This document shows, in pieces, positions 20,334 through 32,481 of a DNA stretch of 64,000 nt; position 1 is the first letter of the stretch, and every line of letters begins with the position of its first letter. A model generated the notes under the pieces. The model had not been told where the DNA came from, made no database searches, and saw only the letters and a list, made by a program, of their open reading frames with translations. Position numbers and translations under genes: made by a program. This stretch comes from Mycocentrospora acerina (Eukaryota; Ascomycota; Dothideomycetes; Pleosporales), in the NCBI GenBank assembly GCA_022701365.1, contig JAKUHH010000379.1, positions 1 to 64,000 on the forward strand, written 5' to 3'.

Positions 20334-21564
20334 TTATGCTGTACCAGTAGGTGCCTGCGTACTCGAGGTGCGTGAAGGTCGTCCGCTCGGTGGAGGACCT
20401 CCAGGACCACCGGGGCCTCCACCACCAGAATTGGCGTTTGCATGGCCACCATTCTCATCTATGTATGCTGCAGCACGGGGCACAGTGACAACATTCGGGT
20501 CGATACCAACTGTGACCCAGCCAAATAGACCCTCCTCGACAGTATTTCCAAGGTTTACGTAGTTCAATACAGGATCAGAGGTAGCTGCCTCGCCCTCGAA
20601 GATGCTATCCTCTTCGTTGAGTAAAAGAGTTTGTGTGTTGGTGGTATAGGGTGCGACAGCTTCAACTTCGTATATGAGTTTTTGATCAAAGAAAAGCTGG
20701 CCGACATGAGAGACGTGACCGCCCAAAAGAGTGCTGTTAGCGGAGTTGAGGGTCGAATTAATGTGAGCGAGAACTGTGCCGCAAGTTAGTTACAATGCAG
20801 CCATACTAAGACGATATACCTTACCATGGATATGGGTAGTACGACCTGTGTAGTGACCTGGAAAAGTTGTATCGAATTGCAACACCCCATTTTCATTGGA
20901 AAACTGGATTCCACGGAACATGGTGTTGTTAATATTTGTAGCGTCTGCCTGGTTTCCGTTTCCACCAGCAACAACGCCGCCGTACACTCCTGTGCTATTG
21001 CAATGCCAGGCTTCAAGTGCGACCTTATTGACTGGGTTGCATGTGTTTATGTCAATGACTTGTACGTCGAAAGTCAACGGAACACCAGGGTTCTTGTCAG
21101 TGATGTCCTTACGGACAAATTCGCCGGAGACCCCTACGAGACGTGTAAGTAGCTGCAAATGTATTCACGAACAGATAAGTATATCTCTTACAGTAAGGGC
21201 CCTCAGTTGTCTCAGGCTGTAAGATGCAAGAACTATTACTGCCAAAGATTACTTCGTCGGGGCTGTTAGGCGTGACCGTTTTGTTCGAGTGATGATCTGT
21301 CTTCAAAACATCTTCGAATGTCCTCTTAACGATACTGCGTTTCACTCGAAGTCTCTGGACTTCCGCCTTCCGCCGAGCGATCATCTCTGCCGAGCGGGCT
21401 TGAAGTTTCTCGGCGCAGTGATCGAGGTTCGTGTACAGGGCACGAGCACGAAATGCTGCGCGCTCTGCAACTTCGGCCTGAATGTCATGGCCAGGATGAG
21501 CGGACACGAATTGAGCAAAGTAAGAACTTGCGATTGCAATGAAGGTTGGGGAGAAGTACATCAT
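20334..21564 (-). CDS. Secreted intradiol ring-cleavage dioxygenase
   Basis: Three exons (21564-21192, 21133-20825, 20773-20334) with introns of 58 and 51 nt make 373 residues. Joining gives TTEGPYWVSGEFVRKDI and then RTTHIHVLAHINSTL, both conserved across the family, which fixes the acceptor sites. There is a signal peptide (residues 1-22). The iron ligands are visible: Tyr in GVYGG, Tyr in FPGHYTGR, and the two His of THIH, i.e. the 2-Tyr/2-His Fe(III) site of intradiol dioxygenases. A charged alpha-helical segment precedes the catalytic domain, and the last 30 residues are a Gly/Pro-rich tail. It opens catechol-type rings outside the cell, plausibly plant phenolics. This extracellular branch is separate from cytosolic catechol 1,2-dioxygenases. 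The gene looks intact. Confidence 0.94.
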
Positions 21565-21599
21565 GGTGATGAAAAGTGTCGAATATCAACTGTTTAACG

Positions 21600-24224
21600 A
21601 CTTAGTGATAATAAACCAGTAGTGTGGATGTCCCCAGACCTTATATACCTTCGACGGATACATTCAATTGCTCCAAAGCCCGTGTTCACAATCGGTTTGC
21701 ACAGTAAGAAATTTGCCTCAACGTCCATAAAATGAAATATGTCATCACATTTGTGATTCGGTGCATTGTATGCGGCAATACATAGTGTTTTTCGGACAAT
21801 GAAGGTTGTTTATGGAAGGAGCTGACGAACGTACCGGCTCCTATTCGACGAATACCACATGTGAAGCACAAGCTGGATTTGAGCCTGGGCCCCATAGTAT
21901 AGTAATGCCTGAGGTTTTACGGCCACCTTGAATCTTTCAGAGTGGGATCTCCAAGGAGCTGACGAATCAGTCAGATATTATTCGATGATAGAGGCATGTC
22001 CGAGTGTGAGTATCCATAGCAGCGGCAACAACAATGGTTAGAACTACTCTACCTTCTGGATCTCGACAAGAGTCCCTGTCAGAGATGACGACGCAGGAAC
22101 AAACTTGGCTCATCGAAGGATCACGACATTACTAGTGGAGCATCTCGATCACTTAACAGGTATCTGATTGTACAACTACCATGCTGAGCGTGCGCGTCTT
22201 CCTCTTGGCACAACTCCTATGTTTTAGAAAATGCGAATATCAAAACTCCAGTATAAATCGATCTAGATATTTTGGCGAGCAATGGTATAGACTGTTTGCT
22301 CAATCAATCGAAACTTTATTTCAATCACGAGGATTTTGTGGTCTTGTGAAGGGATTGATCCAAACACACCTGTTGAGACCCAGATTTTGGAGAAGAATTA
22401 TTTTCGCCAAGCGACCGAGCAGGCTTGGCAAAGATTTCAAGCTACCGGGCCGCGGAACTACCCGCGCACACCTGCCAGATACGATTAACTACTTACCACA
22501 TGCTACGATGTTATCGTGCAACTACAGGGGCCTTCGGTGTCATCCGACAACACATAAATAGTCGTTTTGTCTGCCGTGTGAAATTTTTTTCAGAGCAAAC
22601 AGCTGTCAAAGGATTAGTTTGGCCACTGGGCTACCATTTTTTTTTAAAGTTTAATGGCATGTCGAAACTCAAACGTGTGCGACACCGGACGAACTTGCTC
22701 ATGTTTACTTAAGGCGCACTAATATGCGCAAAAGAAAAGTTTATTAATGTTTTCATCTCATGTCTTCACAAGATCTTTCGCTAAATTACTGTTACTACAG
22801 ACGAGTCTTCAGGTAAATGATTCTCTGTGACTAGTATCTAATCGTCATAGTAGTCTTCATCGGCCAACGTGATTTTTTTTTCAAAATTGATTGCTACTTA
22901 CGCCAGCTAATCTTCACCACCTTACAATGATGTAAGCCACACATCTTGAATCCCAGTATGGAAAGAGAGTCTTTAAACAAATGCGAACTGACTAAAGATT
23001 GTAGTACGGTGCATTAATATAATCAAAAAGTGACAGTAACAATGGATTGAGTAACAAGTTAAAATTCTCGTAGGCTTAGTAACTTCTTTGGAATGATTCG
23101 TAGAAGCTATGTACAGAACATGAACATCATCTGGCTAATTGTTTTTTGTTTGTGATCTTATTTTCTCCCTAGTCTCGTCTACTGCTGCTCGCTTCAAGCT
23201 TTTCTGTAGCGCGAACTCGGAAAATTCTATAGCCTTCTGTCTTCTAGACACAGTGAGTACTGCGGTATCTCACTTTGATGGTTTAGTCAGATCAAGAAAA
23301 GACCGTATTTTGTATCTACAGTTGTACATCGAAAACAATTCTATCACAGCCAAAACCAATTGATCTCTATCTGTGAGACTAGAAGATTGATATACTCAGC
23401 ACGAAAATTCGGTTTGAAGACGAGCGGCTGGTAAAAGCTGTGGGATACGTAAGCCAAAAATTATGGGCGGTCAAACCTTGTAGATAGTAATTAATTGAGA
23501 TGTAATTTATGATTTCCATTGTGGCTGCCAAATTTAGGGCTCTCTACTATTCACGTTAACTCAATAAACGGTAAAAAGACAATTAAATGTAATTTTTAAG
23601 CGCTACGATTTTGAATGACAGAGCAACTGGTGAATTTTAAATTGTATTAGAAACACGTTTTATTACAATTGACATAATTGGAGCTTTTAAGATTTGCTAT
23701 TACTTGAAGCGGACGAAATACTTTTGTGACCACAAGAATCCTTTCCTTACCTGCCCTACTATTCACGAAACGTGATAAAATGTCTTTAATTGAATTCTAA
23801 CTCACGACTTCTGGCAGATGGAAGATTTTCCACGTGAAATCATCGCACTGGTTAATAACTAACATTGCTAAACTAGCTATAGTTAAATTAATTTCTTCTC
23901 TACAAGCTTGACATTTAGTTTGAAACAACCAAGTTCATTGATTTGTAATTGGTAGTACTTTGAAATGAAACCCTAGCAGCGAATGATTAAAGGTGCTAAA
24001 ATCATAATTTTGATTTATAAGATTGGATGATGGCTACAATCTATTCGCGCGAAAGTTAGTGAAAGCAACATCTCAGGCAATTGATAACGAAAATCCTTAT
24101 TACTATATAATCTTCCTTGATTTTCGGTTACGTAGAAAGCTCTCCTAATTAGAGGCGCGAGCATTGTACAGTACTAGGTCAAAAGTCTTGTTGCAGCAAC
24201 GCTAATGCCTCACGCCCTTACAAA
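21600..24224. other. Gene-poor interval, 2.6 kb
   Basis: Short frames occur on both strands (for example 22181-22561 +) but none has a domain, conserved motif or clean introns. No repeat or RNA gene recognised. Confidence 0.5.
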
Positions 24225-25480
24225 GTCTAAATTACCTATTCTAAATTTAACTACTTCTATACTACTAAGATAAAAAGTTGTAGCTCTAATTTTGCTACTA
24301 ATCTTTTAATTAATTAAAATTTAGCAAGTTTGTTTATTATAAGGTAATTATAGCTATTAAATTAAGTGTAAGGATGCATAAAGCTATAACTTAGTTTAAT
24401 AAATTAAAGTATACTATGTTTTTTATTATTAAGAGATAAAATATAGACAGATCTTTTACTACTAAGGTGTAGTCTAGCTACTTAGCTACTTTTTTATTTT
24501 ATAAAAGTAATCTATTATCTAAAATACTAAAAAACTAATTTAAAATAAAATGTAGGAAACTCTTAAAATAGGGTATATTCTATCTAATTAGCTAGACTAC
24601 TACTTCTAACTTTATAAACACTATATAGTAAGTCTTTATAGTAATAAGATTATCTAACTATAATATAAAAAAGACTTTTATATTAAATCAAAATAGATTA
24701 TCTAAGCTAGAAATACTATAATTAATAAAAAAAAGTTCTAACTTTAAAAGAATTACTATTTAGTTTAGTAAGTAGTACAGTATTTTTTAAAGCTTAAAAT
24801 AGTATACTTAATATTAAATTTACTATCTTACAAATAAAATTAATTAAAAAATAAAAATAAAGAACAACTTTATATTAGTAAAATTTAATAGTTTAAAGTA
24901 AAATTTATATTACTCTAGAATACTACATTAGCAAGAGTCTTTTAGTATTAATAACTTATAATAGTACTTTACTATAAAATAGTTATCTAGGATATAGCTA
25001 CTATTAATCTCTTAAAAAAAGCTTCTTTATTAGTATAAGTTTAGAAATAAGTATATATATATAAATATAAATGTTTACAAAGTAAATTTTTTAAAAGAGT
25101 ATTAAAATATTATAAAATTAAGAATTTCTAAATACTCTCTAGATTCTCTAGATCTTAACCTTAGTAAGTATATATAGTAGGTTCTTAAAAAGATAATTAA
25201 AGATTTTTCTTTTAAGTTTAATTAGTTAGTTAATACTTATAAAATAACAATTAATTAAAAAGAGCTTAAGAGTAGCGTAATTAACTTTACTTAATAGATA
25301 AATAAAGTATCTAGTTTACTTAATACTAAAATAATTTAAAATATTAGTGATTATTTAAAGTTACTAAACTAAAAAAAAGAACATTCTTAGAAATCTAAAT
25401 CTTAATTATATAAGATAAATTCTTAATAGTTATTTTATAGTAATTAAATTTATAAAGTTAATGTTACAATAGTAGTCTAA
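24225..25480. repeat. AT-rich RIP-like island
   Basis: About 1.25 kb with abrupt borders, extremely TpA-rich and nearly free of CpG, no open frame. Interpreted as a RIP-degraded transposable element of unknown class; no terminal repeats could be seen. Confidence 0.7.
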
Positions 25481-27080
25481 GTAGAGCTGCAAGAAGACAT
25501 TTAATTCACGACTGTAGATAAAGACGCAGCATGGATTAATTTTATAGGTAAAGAAAGTCTACCAAGAGGAGAATCTATAGCTTGATATCTAATTAATATA
25601 ACTTTGGCAATAGTTCTATTTTAAGATAAACTTAAATGAAATGATTATAAGGCGAAACGAAATATTTTCATCTGTTCAATGTCTGGCCTAATGTCCACTC
25701 TGAGCCTCTTCACTCACAAAATGTTTCTCTGTAACTATAGTATGATCCTAAATCAAGATATTCTAGTATTTTTTTGGTGTTCAGGGTGGTAGCGCTCAAT
25801 CATCTTGTAGTGAGCAATTTGTATTAGTAAAGTCTACTAAATAGGGAGAAAACAATTTGCCAGACGCCGATTAGTTTCACAAGTGCTTTATAATATATCT
25901 CGTTCATATCAGGAAGTGGTATAACCTGAGGATATTTATTGTTCTATTCCAGGATCTATCAGATGATAGATCATAGTACCTTTTTGGCTTGCATGGCACA
26001 GTAGGATAGAGCCGTGTCTTAACAGTTGATTAGAATTAGATTTTAACTAGAAAAGCTTAAAATTTTCGGTATCTTGACATCAATCGCAGAGGAAACAAGG
26101 TAGAGATAAAGTTATTATTATAGTCTGTTTATCTTGGATGATGCCACATAGTTTTAAAAATGTAAAATATTGTCATCTCTTCAAACCATCCCGACATCGG
26201 AGTTTTCAAAGGCTACCAACGGCTCAGTACGGTTGAATAGTTTGATCTTGCATGCCAACACACCTAGCAGATATTTGGGATGATTAACTGTAGCAAGGCA
26301 GTATCCCAGCAGATTGCTGTTGGATATGCACATTTACCTTCAGGTAAACCTGCTTCACCCATTTTTTTTAGAATGAACAATAGACAGAGATTCATTCATG
26401 CGTGTCTTCAATGTATAGCTATTCAAGTATTTAACTCTCTCACAATAAAGATTTAAGAGCTCGAAATTACCGCTTATTGCGTAGTCTCCATAACATTCTT
26501 TCACGTGAATTTTGAAGTAGATTCTTAAAGTCTTAGCATGTGGCAGTCGCTTAACTAATGCAAGTTGACGTGTTCTTTTTTAATGACCCCGCACCGAAAA
26601 GAAGCCCGTACTTGCAATACTATTGGTCCGTGCTCTGCCAGCCGTTCTTTGAAACTGATGTCGTAACAAATGAGATTAGAAAACTAATATTTAGAAACTT
26701 TATGAAGCTGCAAGTTTTTCGCCAGGAAAAAATTACGGGAATCGATATCGAATCTCGTCGTTTGGCAGAAAAATGACACGGATTTGCGATACTAAGTGAC
26801 GAGCTAGTTCACAGACCTACCCCACTACGCATGAAGGTATGCATATGAAATGCGCAACTAGCCTTTGATGACTTCAATTCCAAAAATAAATCCCGTTCCT
26901 ATCCATAAGACAGGTATAAGAGCGTAACCAAACCTCACAGTTTTCTAGCCATCACGATTCATTATATGAATAATTTCTTCAAAATTGTCTCCAACTCCAA
27001 CTTTCGGTACGGTGACTTACACTGTCGCAATGAAGATGCAAAAGTGCAAACTTTCGATCATCGGAAATATCACACAGTCA
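25481..27080. other. Intergenic, 1.6 kb
   Basis: Ordinary composition. A short frame at 26558-26776 (+) has no recognisable domain. The right end must include the THI5 promoter. Confidence 0.5.
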
Positions 27081-27164
27081 AGTAAATCGATATGTCATCG
27101 ACAGGTATAATCTGAACCATCAAAAGCATAAGTGGCGGGTGTTCAAGTTATCAGTGATTAATAT

Positions 27165-27258
27165 TCCGCAAGGAGTGCTGAACGCTGATGACTTGATCTG
27201 AGATTATACCGCTCAAACTTGATCTGGATAATTCCAGCGAAAGGACTACTGCTGCTTT
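27165..27258 (+). promoter_or_regulatory. TPP (thiamine pyrophosphate) riboswitch in the THI5 5' leader
   Basis: The leader contains GGAGTGC, then CTGAGATTATACC (27198-27210), then CTTGATCTGGATAATTCCAG followed by CGAAAGGA (27218-27246). These are the ordered core motifs of the THI-box aptamer: the CUGAGA pyrimidine-sensing loop and the GAUCUGGAUAAU..CCAGCGAAGGGA arm. In Neurospora and Aspergillus such aptamers sit in a 5'-leader intron and control splicing of THI5/NMT1. Here a donor-like ACAG/GTATAA (intron from 27105) and an acceptor ACTGACCAACTCAG (to 27301) bracket the aptamer, so the same splicing mechanism is likely. Outer helix boundaries are approximate. Confidence 0.92.
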
Positions 27259-27323
27259 TTGATGCTCTCCCCTCAGCATGTTGGTATACTGACCAACTCA
27301 GCTTTTGTTGAATATCTGCCAAA

Positions 27324-28438
27324 ATGTCTACTGAAAAGATCACTTTCTTGACAAATTGGCGCGTATCCACCTGCAAGATAAGCCTTTTCTTACTAACTGT
27401 GCACAGGCATGCCACCCCATACCATGCTCCTTTATATCTTGCTCAGAGCAAGGGTTTCTTCAAAGATGAAGGTATTACGGTTGCTCTTTTAGAGCCTAAT
27501 GATCCCAGCGTGAGGCTACCGGTATCAAAAACTATATTTTGACTAATTAAAGGCTTCAGGATGTAACTGAACTTATCGGCTCCGGCAGAGTCGACCTTGG
27601 CTTTAAGGCTATGATTCATACTTTAGCCGCCAAAGCTCGCGGCTTTCCGGTTCAGTCCATCGGCTCCCTACTTGATGAACCTTTCACAGGAGTTGTTTAC
27701 CTCACTTCATCTGGTATTACGCCCGACTTCACTACTCTCAAGAAGAAAAAGATTGGTTACGTCGGCGAATTTGGTAAAATACAGCTCGACGAGCTCACTG
27801 CGCACTATGGCATGGAGCCTTCCGACTATGAAGCTATTCGTGTCGGAATGAATGTTACCCGCAGTATTATCAACGGAGACATCGATGCTGGTATTGGACT
27901 TGAAAATGTTCAAATGGTTGAGCTCGAGGAGTGGCTCATCTCGCAAAAGCGTTCTCGCGACGAAGTCAAAATGCTGCGCATAGATGAGCTGGCCCAGTTG
28001 GGTTGTTGCTGCTTCTGTAGTATCCTCTACATCGGCAATGATGCTTTCATCTCTGCAAACCCAGAGAAGGTTCGTTCCTTTCTTCGCGCCTGCAAGCGTG
28101 CAATGGACTTTGTGCTCGCCTCCCCGGAAAAAGCATGGGAGGAGTTCTGCACATTCAAACCTGGTATGGACACATCTACAAACCGTAAAATATTCGAGCG
28201 CAGTTTTGCATATTTTAGTCCGGATCTACAGAATGTGAAGCGCGACTGGGAGAAGGTTACTAGGTATGGAAAAAGACTTGGCGTTCTCAACGATTGTTTC
28301 CTACCAAACTTCACAAACAAATACCTAGATTGGAGCCTTGAAAAAGACTCTGAAGATCCCCAAGGTGATCAGAAGAGGATGGCTATGCTCCAGCGAAATG
28401 TGAAGGAGAATGGTGGTTTTATTAGACTTGGTTCTTAG
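27324..28438 (+). CDS. THI5: THI5/NMT1 4-amino-5-hydroxymethyl-2-methylpyrimidine phosphate synthase
   Basis: Makes HMP-P, the pyrimidine half of thiamine, using its own active-site histidine and PLP. The start [12 protein letters not shown], the segment [16 protein letters not shown] (PLP lysine and the donor histidine), [11 protein letters not shown] and the iron-binding [17 protein letters not shown] are all present. The second intron (27510-27559, GTGAGG donor) joins NDPS to DVTELIGSG. The first junction is odd. A 44-nt intron-like piece (27363-27406, GTATCC...TTACTAAC...CACAG) lies after NW, but removing it shifts the frame, while leaving it in adds about 16 residues before HATPYH and keeps the frame (354 residues instead of the usual ~340). 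Either this copy is damaged or the splice differs. A TPP riboswitch precedes the gene. Confidence 0.93.
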
Positions 28439-30775
28439 GCACCCGAGGCAACAATTCATGAAGCAACTCGCCGTAAACGGAAAATTTTGATTTAAAAGTT
28501 AAAAAGATCAGTTATATCAGTACATGTAGCGCAGTTTCACTCGTTTAATTCGCCGCTAGCTTAGATTTCGGAAATTCGGCATTGACTGAATTGATCGCGC
28601 TTCTATCACACTTGCTGTTAGGCAATATTCAAAGCACCACTTCAGACTCTAATTTATGACTATCTTACTTTCGCCTATAAGTTTTGCATACGGCTGATGC
28701 GAATGTTAGGACGAACAGCTCGGGTCACAACGTAGGTACAAGCAGTATATCGTAATAACCTGAATTGGCTGACTTCAATCTGTGATATTGTACTAACACC
28801 ACCACAATTCGTGTTGTGAAGATAACGTTAGCATTTAAGCGATCTCGTAAGCACTTTGAAAATATAAATATAAATTTTCGGCCTCTAGTCCAAGCAGCAA
28901 AGAGATAGTTCAAGCCTTATGCGCGGAAGATATAAACTTGCCGATAACAAAGAACCACTCACGATTCCGAAAGTATTCGTAAGGCATTAGCACTTATTTG
29001 CGATTGAGTGTGATATGGTCAGTTACACTAAACATCAAAGAAAAGTTACAAATAACCAAAGTACAACTTGAGTAAAGTGTTCCTAATTGGAACAATTCAA
29101 GATTGGCATCAAAAGTTTTGTCGTACCTCTCTGAGGAATGATACTGAAGTCTGGCTCAAGTTGATGCTAAGGATTCAAAGTGGCTGTAACAAGAGCAACG
29201 AGCAATGCAAAACTAGAAAAATAATTCGGTAAGTACAACACATTTCAATCATTTGCACTTACCAAGCTGATCTTCTTATGAAAGGTGTTGCAAAATTACG
29301 CTTGCGCATATTTATTTTCCTTTTAGCAACGACAGAAATTGCTTGACTTAATAGAGGATAATATGTTGATCCTATTTCAAATACGTTGTAGAGAATTTGA
29401 TCTTAAAACCGGCTTATTTTCTTCTCTACATAGTGTATTTGTTCACGGTGGTTGCCATGCAGGCGCCACATGTTGATTGGTTGCGGCACCAGCTGAAGAT
29501 TTCGCACGCACCAACTCCCTTAATATACCAGGTTGGTGAACATGATAATAATACTATCAATTCTCCTCTTCCTCTAGTCTAATCCAATCCTCTCCTTTCC
29601 TCCACTCAATAATATTGAGTCACTGTCAAACTTTCTAAACGCCAGAAAGCTATAGCAACACAATGAATCGTTAATATCGAGATGGACATGAAAACTGCAC
29701 TATTTAACTTTCGTCTCGATTAATAAATCTCCAAATTATCGCTCATTATGCATATTTAATCTTTTGTGCTTTACAAAACATCGTGCGTATTTAAATTCAA
29801 AAAGCTAGCTATTAATGCAGCTAAGTTGGAGACGACACCAGGAAAATAGAACAATCAACAGAGGTGATTTGACGTCTAGACAGCAAGCTTTTGAGCAATA
29901 ATGACTGAAGTGTTAGAGTATTGATTGGCAAAGATCTTGCTGGGATGCAACGTGAATATTCTTACTAGCATCAATCAGTAACATATGTTCCAAACTTAGT
30001 TTTTGACTTCGTATTCGCTTTCGGGTTTGTAATAAATTCAAAGGATGAAATAAAGGTAACAATTTTCTCCACTTAAATTGGATTAATCCGCTGAACACTT
30101 TACATATTCCATGCTACTGAAAGGGCTCTAACACGTTAAATTAATGGCCTTCTTCATCACTTCAAATTCATTTTGAACTCGCACCTATGGTCGTGAAGCA
30201 ATAACACAATCATGAGTGTTATGAAATGCAAATTTTTGGCTGTAGTACAAGTAAGCACGCGCTGCGGTTTAAGCTTTTTCCGCTAATTTGCATTGCGCGA
30301 CAGGCGCGTGAGCGAAGTGGAGCCCACGCATAGTTCCTTCACGTTCATCCATGCCAAGAAACAAAAATCTCCGAGACATAAATACCGATAATTGGTTGAC
30401 ATTCATATTAAACGGAAAAACCTTGGAATTACATCTGAAATACTGGGTATATGACATATGCAGCCACTTAGCGGTGTTTGGATCATGAAAGTCATCTCCC
30501 TGAAACGTCTAGCGCCTTTTACAAGGGTCATCATTAATTACTTCTTGTTAAGGCTCTCACTCATCGTGAATCTCGGCATCACCTCATTGGGAGCTCCCCT
30601 AATTTCCTTGGCCACGACGTGTGTCAGAGACCGCTTCGCCGTGTTCGGCACTTTAATATCATGATTCTATATCAAGTATATTTGACTCCTCGCTCAATGG
30701 CTATCTAAAGAACATATTCTCTTCATACTTCATTTCTATTCCGTTTCTGGCCCACCGCCTTTTCATCTTCAAAGT
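28439..30775. other. Intergenic, 2.3 kb, holding one inverted R3 repeat
   Basis: Apart from the repeat at 29440-29502 I see no gene; small open frames such as 30458-30664 (+) lack conserved features. Confidence 0.55.
29440..29502 (-). repeat. Dispersed repeat R3, copy b (inverted)
   Basis: Read on the minus strand: GGTGCCGCAACCAATCAAC, then ATGTGGCGCCTGCATGGC, then AACCACCG. It matches copy c at 50341-50410 over about 65 bases with few mismatches, and copy a at 17569-17612 over the first 40. Weaker likeness extends about 80 bases further on one side of copies b and c. Confidence 0.75.
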
Positions 30776-31837
30776 ATGGTCAAATTTTATTCTCTTTTAG
30801 CCTTTTTGGCGCTCGGAATGGATGCGCTGGCGCATCCATTCCATGGTCGAATCACTAAAAACATTGATACTATCAAACATATCGATAAACGCTTTTGTCC
30901 TATCGGTGATCGTATGATCTTCTCCCGCACCATCAAGACTTCCCGTGCCGTCATTCCCAAGGTGGCCACATGGAGTCCACCTTCGAACATGGTGAACGCT
31001 CTTGATCAGGTAATAGAATGCTGTCTCTTAAGTCTGACTTAGCTCTCGCTCACTGAACTTTCTCAGGTCTGGAAACAAACGTTGAAGGAAAACCCTGAGG
31101 GTCTCCAAGACAAGAACTGGATTATTGATCAAATGATGGCGAATAAAGGCAACATTAACTACTGCGTACGCTGGAACCACCCAGGCAAGAGTACCGCCGC
31201 TACTCGCACCTTGACAAGTAAAGCCCTTCAACGTTCTTTACAGAAATGGTTCGATGTCTTAATTGGATTCGAGGGTTTTCCTCTCACGGCCTTGAACGTC
31301 ACCGTTGTAGGCTACGCTGTCAAAGACAAGAAACTGCTCGAAGGCGACCTTACCGGTCTCGACATATACACCACTACTGACGCTGATGGTGTACCCGAGT
31401 GCGATGTCCGTTGTTATCGTGGCGCACACCTTGATGCTAAACTTAGCCAGTGCCCTGGCGGAGAATCCAATCGCTGGGATATTAGCCTCTGGCTGGATAA
31501 GGAGCTTTCTGGTGCTGACGTAGGTGGCTACGGCTATAACTGGGGTCAAGAACTTGGCCCAGAGTACTTTTTCAATAATATCAACAATGAGAACATGCAC
31601 ATTCTCTTGCATGAGATGGGACATGGCTTTGGTCTTCTCGGTACGTGACTCCGTCGAGTGTGGTTTTTAGGGCTTTTTGGGCAAGATTCTAACTATTGAA
31701 AAGACTTTTACGACTGGGTACCTCAAGATCAACAAAGTTTCATAATGATGGCAGGTAGCGCTATGGAAATAACTGAATTTGATGCTTGGATGCTGCGTGA
31801 TTGGTGGAGGAAGCTTAAAGCTGTCCGAAAGTGGTAG
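30776..31837 (+). CDS. Secreted metzincin-like zinc metalloprotease
   Basis: Three exons (30776-31009, 31067-31640, 31704-31837; introns 57 and 63 nt) give 313 residues. There is a signal peptide (residues 1-19, ending ALA) and a KR site (IDKRFC) soon after, which could release a propeptide. The C-terminal third carries HEMGHGFGLLGDFYDW: HExxHxxGLxxD with Asp as likely third zinc ligand, exactly rebuilt by the last splice. It is followed by FIMMAGSAMEITEFDAWMLR, which looks like the Met-turn of metzincins. Six cysteines fit a secreted fold. The protein is probably an extracellular peptidase; the substrate is unknown. It shares architecture, not close sequence, with the short protein at 19156-19683. 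I do not recognise the exact family, so the catalytic claim rests on motif and order. Confidence 0.85.
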
Positions 31838-32481
31838 ACCAAAGTACAAGCGCTAATCCAGTTCACAATAAACACCTCATAGCTATAGAAACAACTTTCA
31901 GCCGCTTGTATTACATTATGATACCTGAGCGGTTAATGGCTGCAAAGTGCGAGCACATAGTTAGAGTACTCATATCAAGCTTCATAGGCTGTAATCATCC
32001 ATAGCGTTAATCCAGTAAAAAAGGGGCACTTCATTTTGCTGATTCAATCATCAATTTAAAACTGGCAAGTTTCGTTCACTATAAGTAGGATTTTGCTGTT
32101 AAGTTTTTAATTGAGAAAAGCATTCAAATAAAGTAATAAGCAAGAGTTCTTCTACATGACGATTTAATGCGAAATTTTGAAAATGCTCAGATTATGCATA
32201 CATCCAGTTCCTGATGACTCTGATACCAATATTTAATTTTTCCTTTCAATGGCCAAGCTAAACTGAAAGGTTCTTTGTTTATCTGATGAAACAACTGGGC
32301 TATTCCCTGTAGTTTCTGATAATGGGGTAAAAGTTAATGAGTCCTAATGAACATTTTTCAAAGTGCCGTTTTGATCAGAATTTAACTTGCAAAAACAATG
32401 GATATCTAAACCTACTACACATGATATACTGACGATGATTAAGTAAATTCAGGTTATATCTTGGCTTAAATTATTTCTTCT
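31838..32481. other. Intergenic, 0.64 kb
   Basis: Lies between the convergent 3' ends of the metzincin-like and MDR genes. AT-rich; nothing recognisable. Confidence 0.5.

Noticed and set aside
20826..21152. Open frame of 108 codons on the plus strand
   Set aside because: It is antisense to the second exon of the intradiol dioxygenase, whose conserved iron ligands prove the minus-strand reading.
22181..22561. 126-codon frame in a gene-poor region
   Set aside because: No domain, no conserved pattern and atypical composition; may be chance.
27158..27415. 85-codon minus-strand frame upstream of THI5
   Set aside because: It covers the riboswitch and the first exon of THI5 in antisense and has no protein features.
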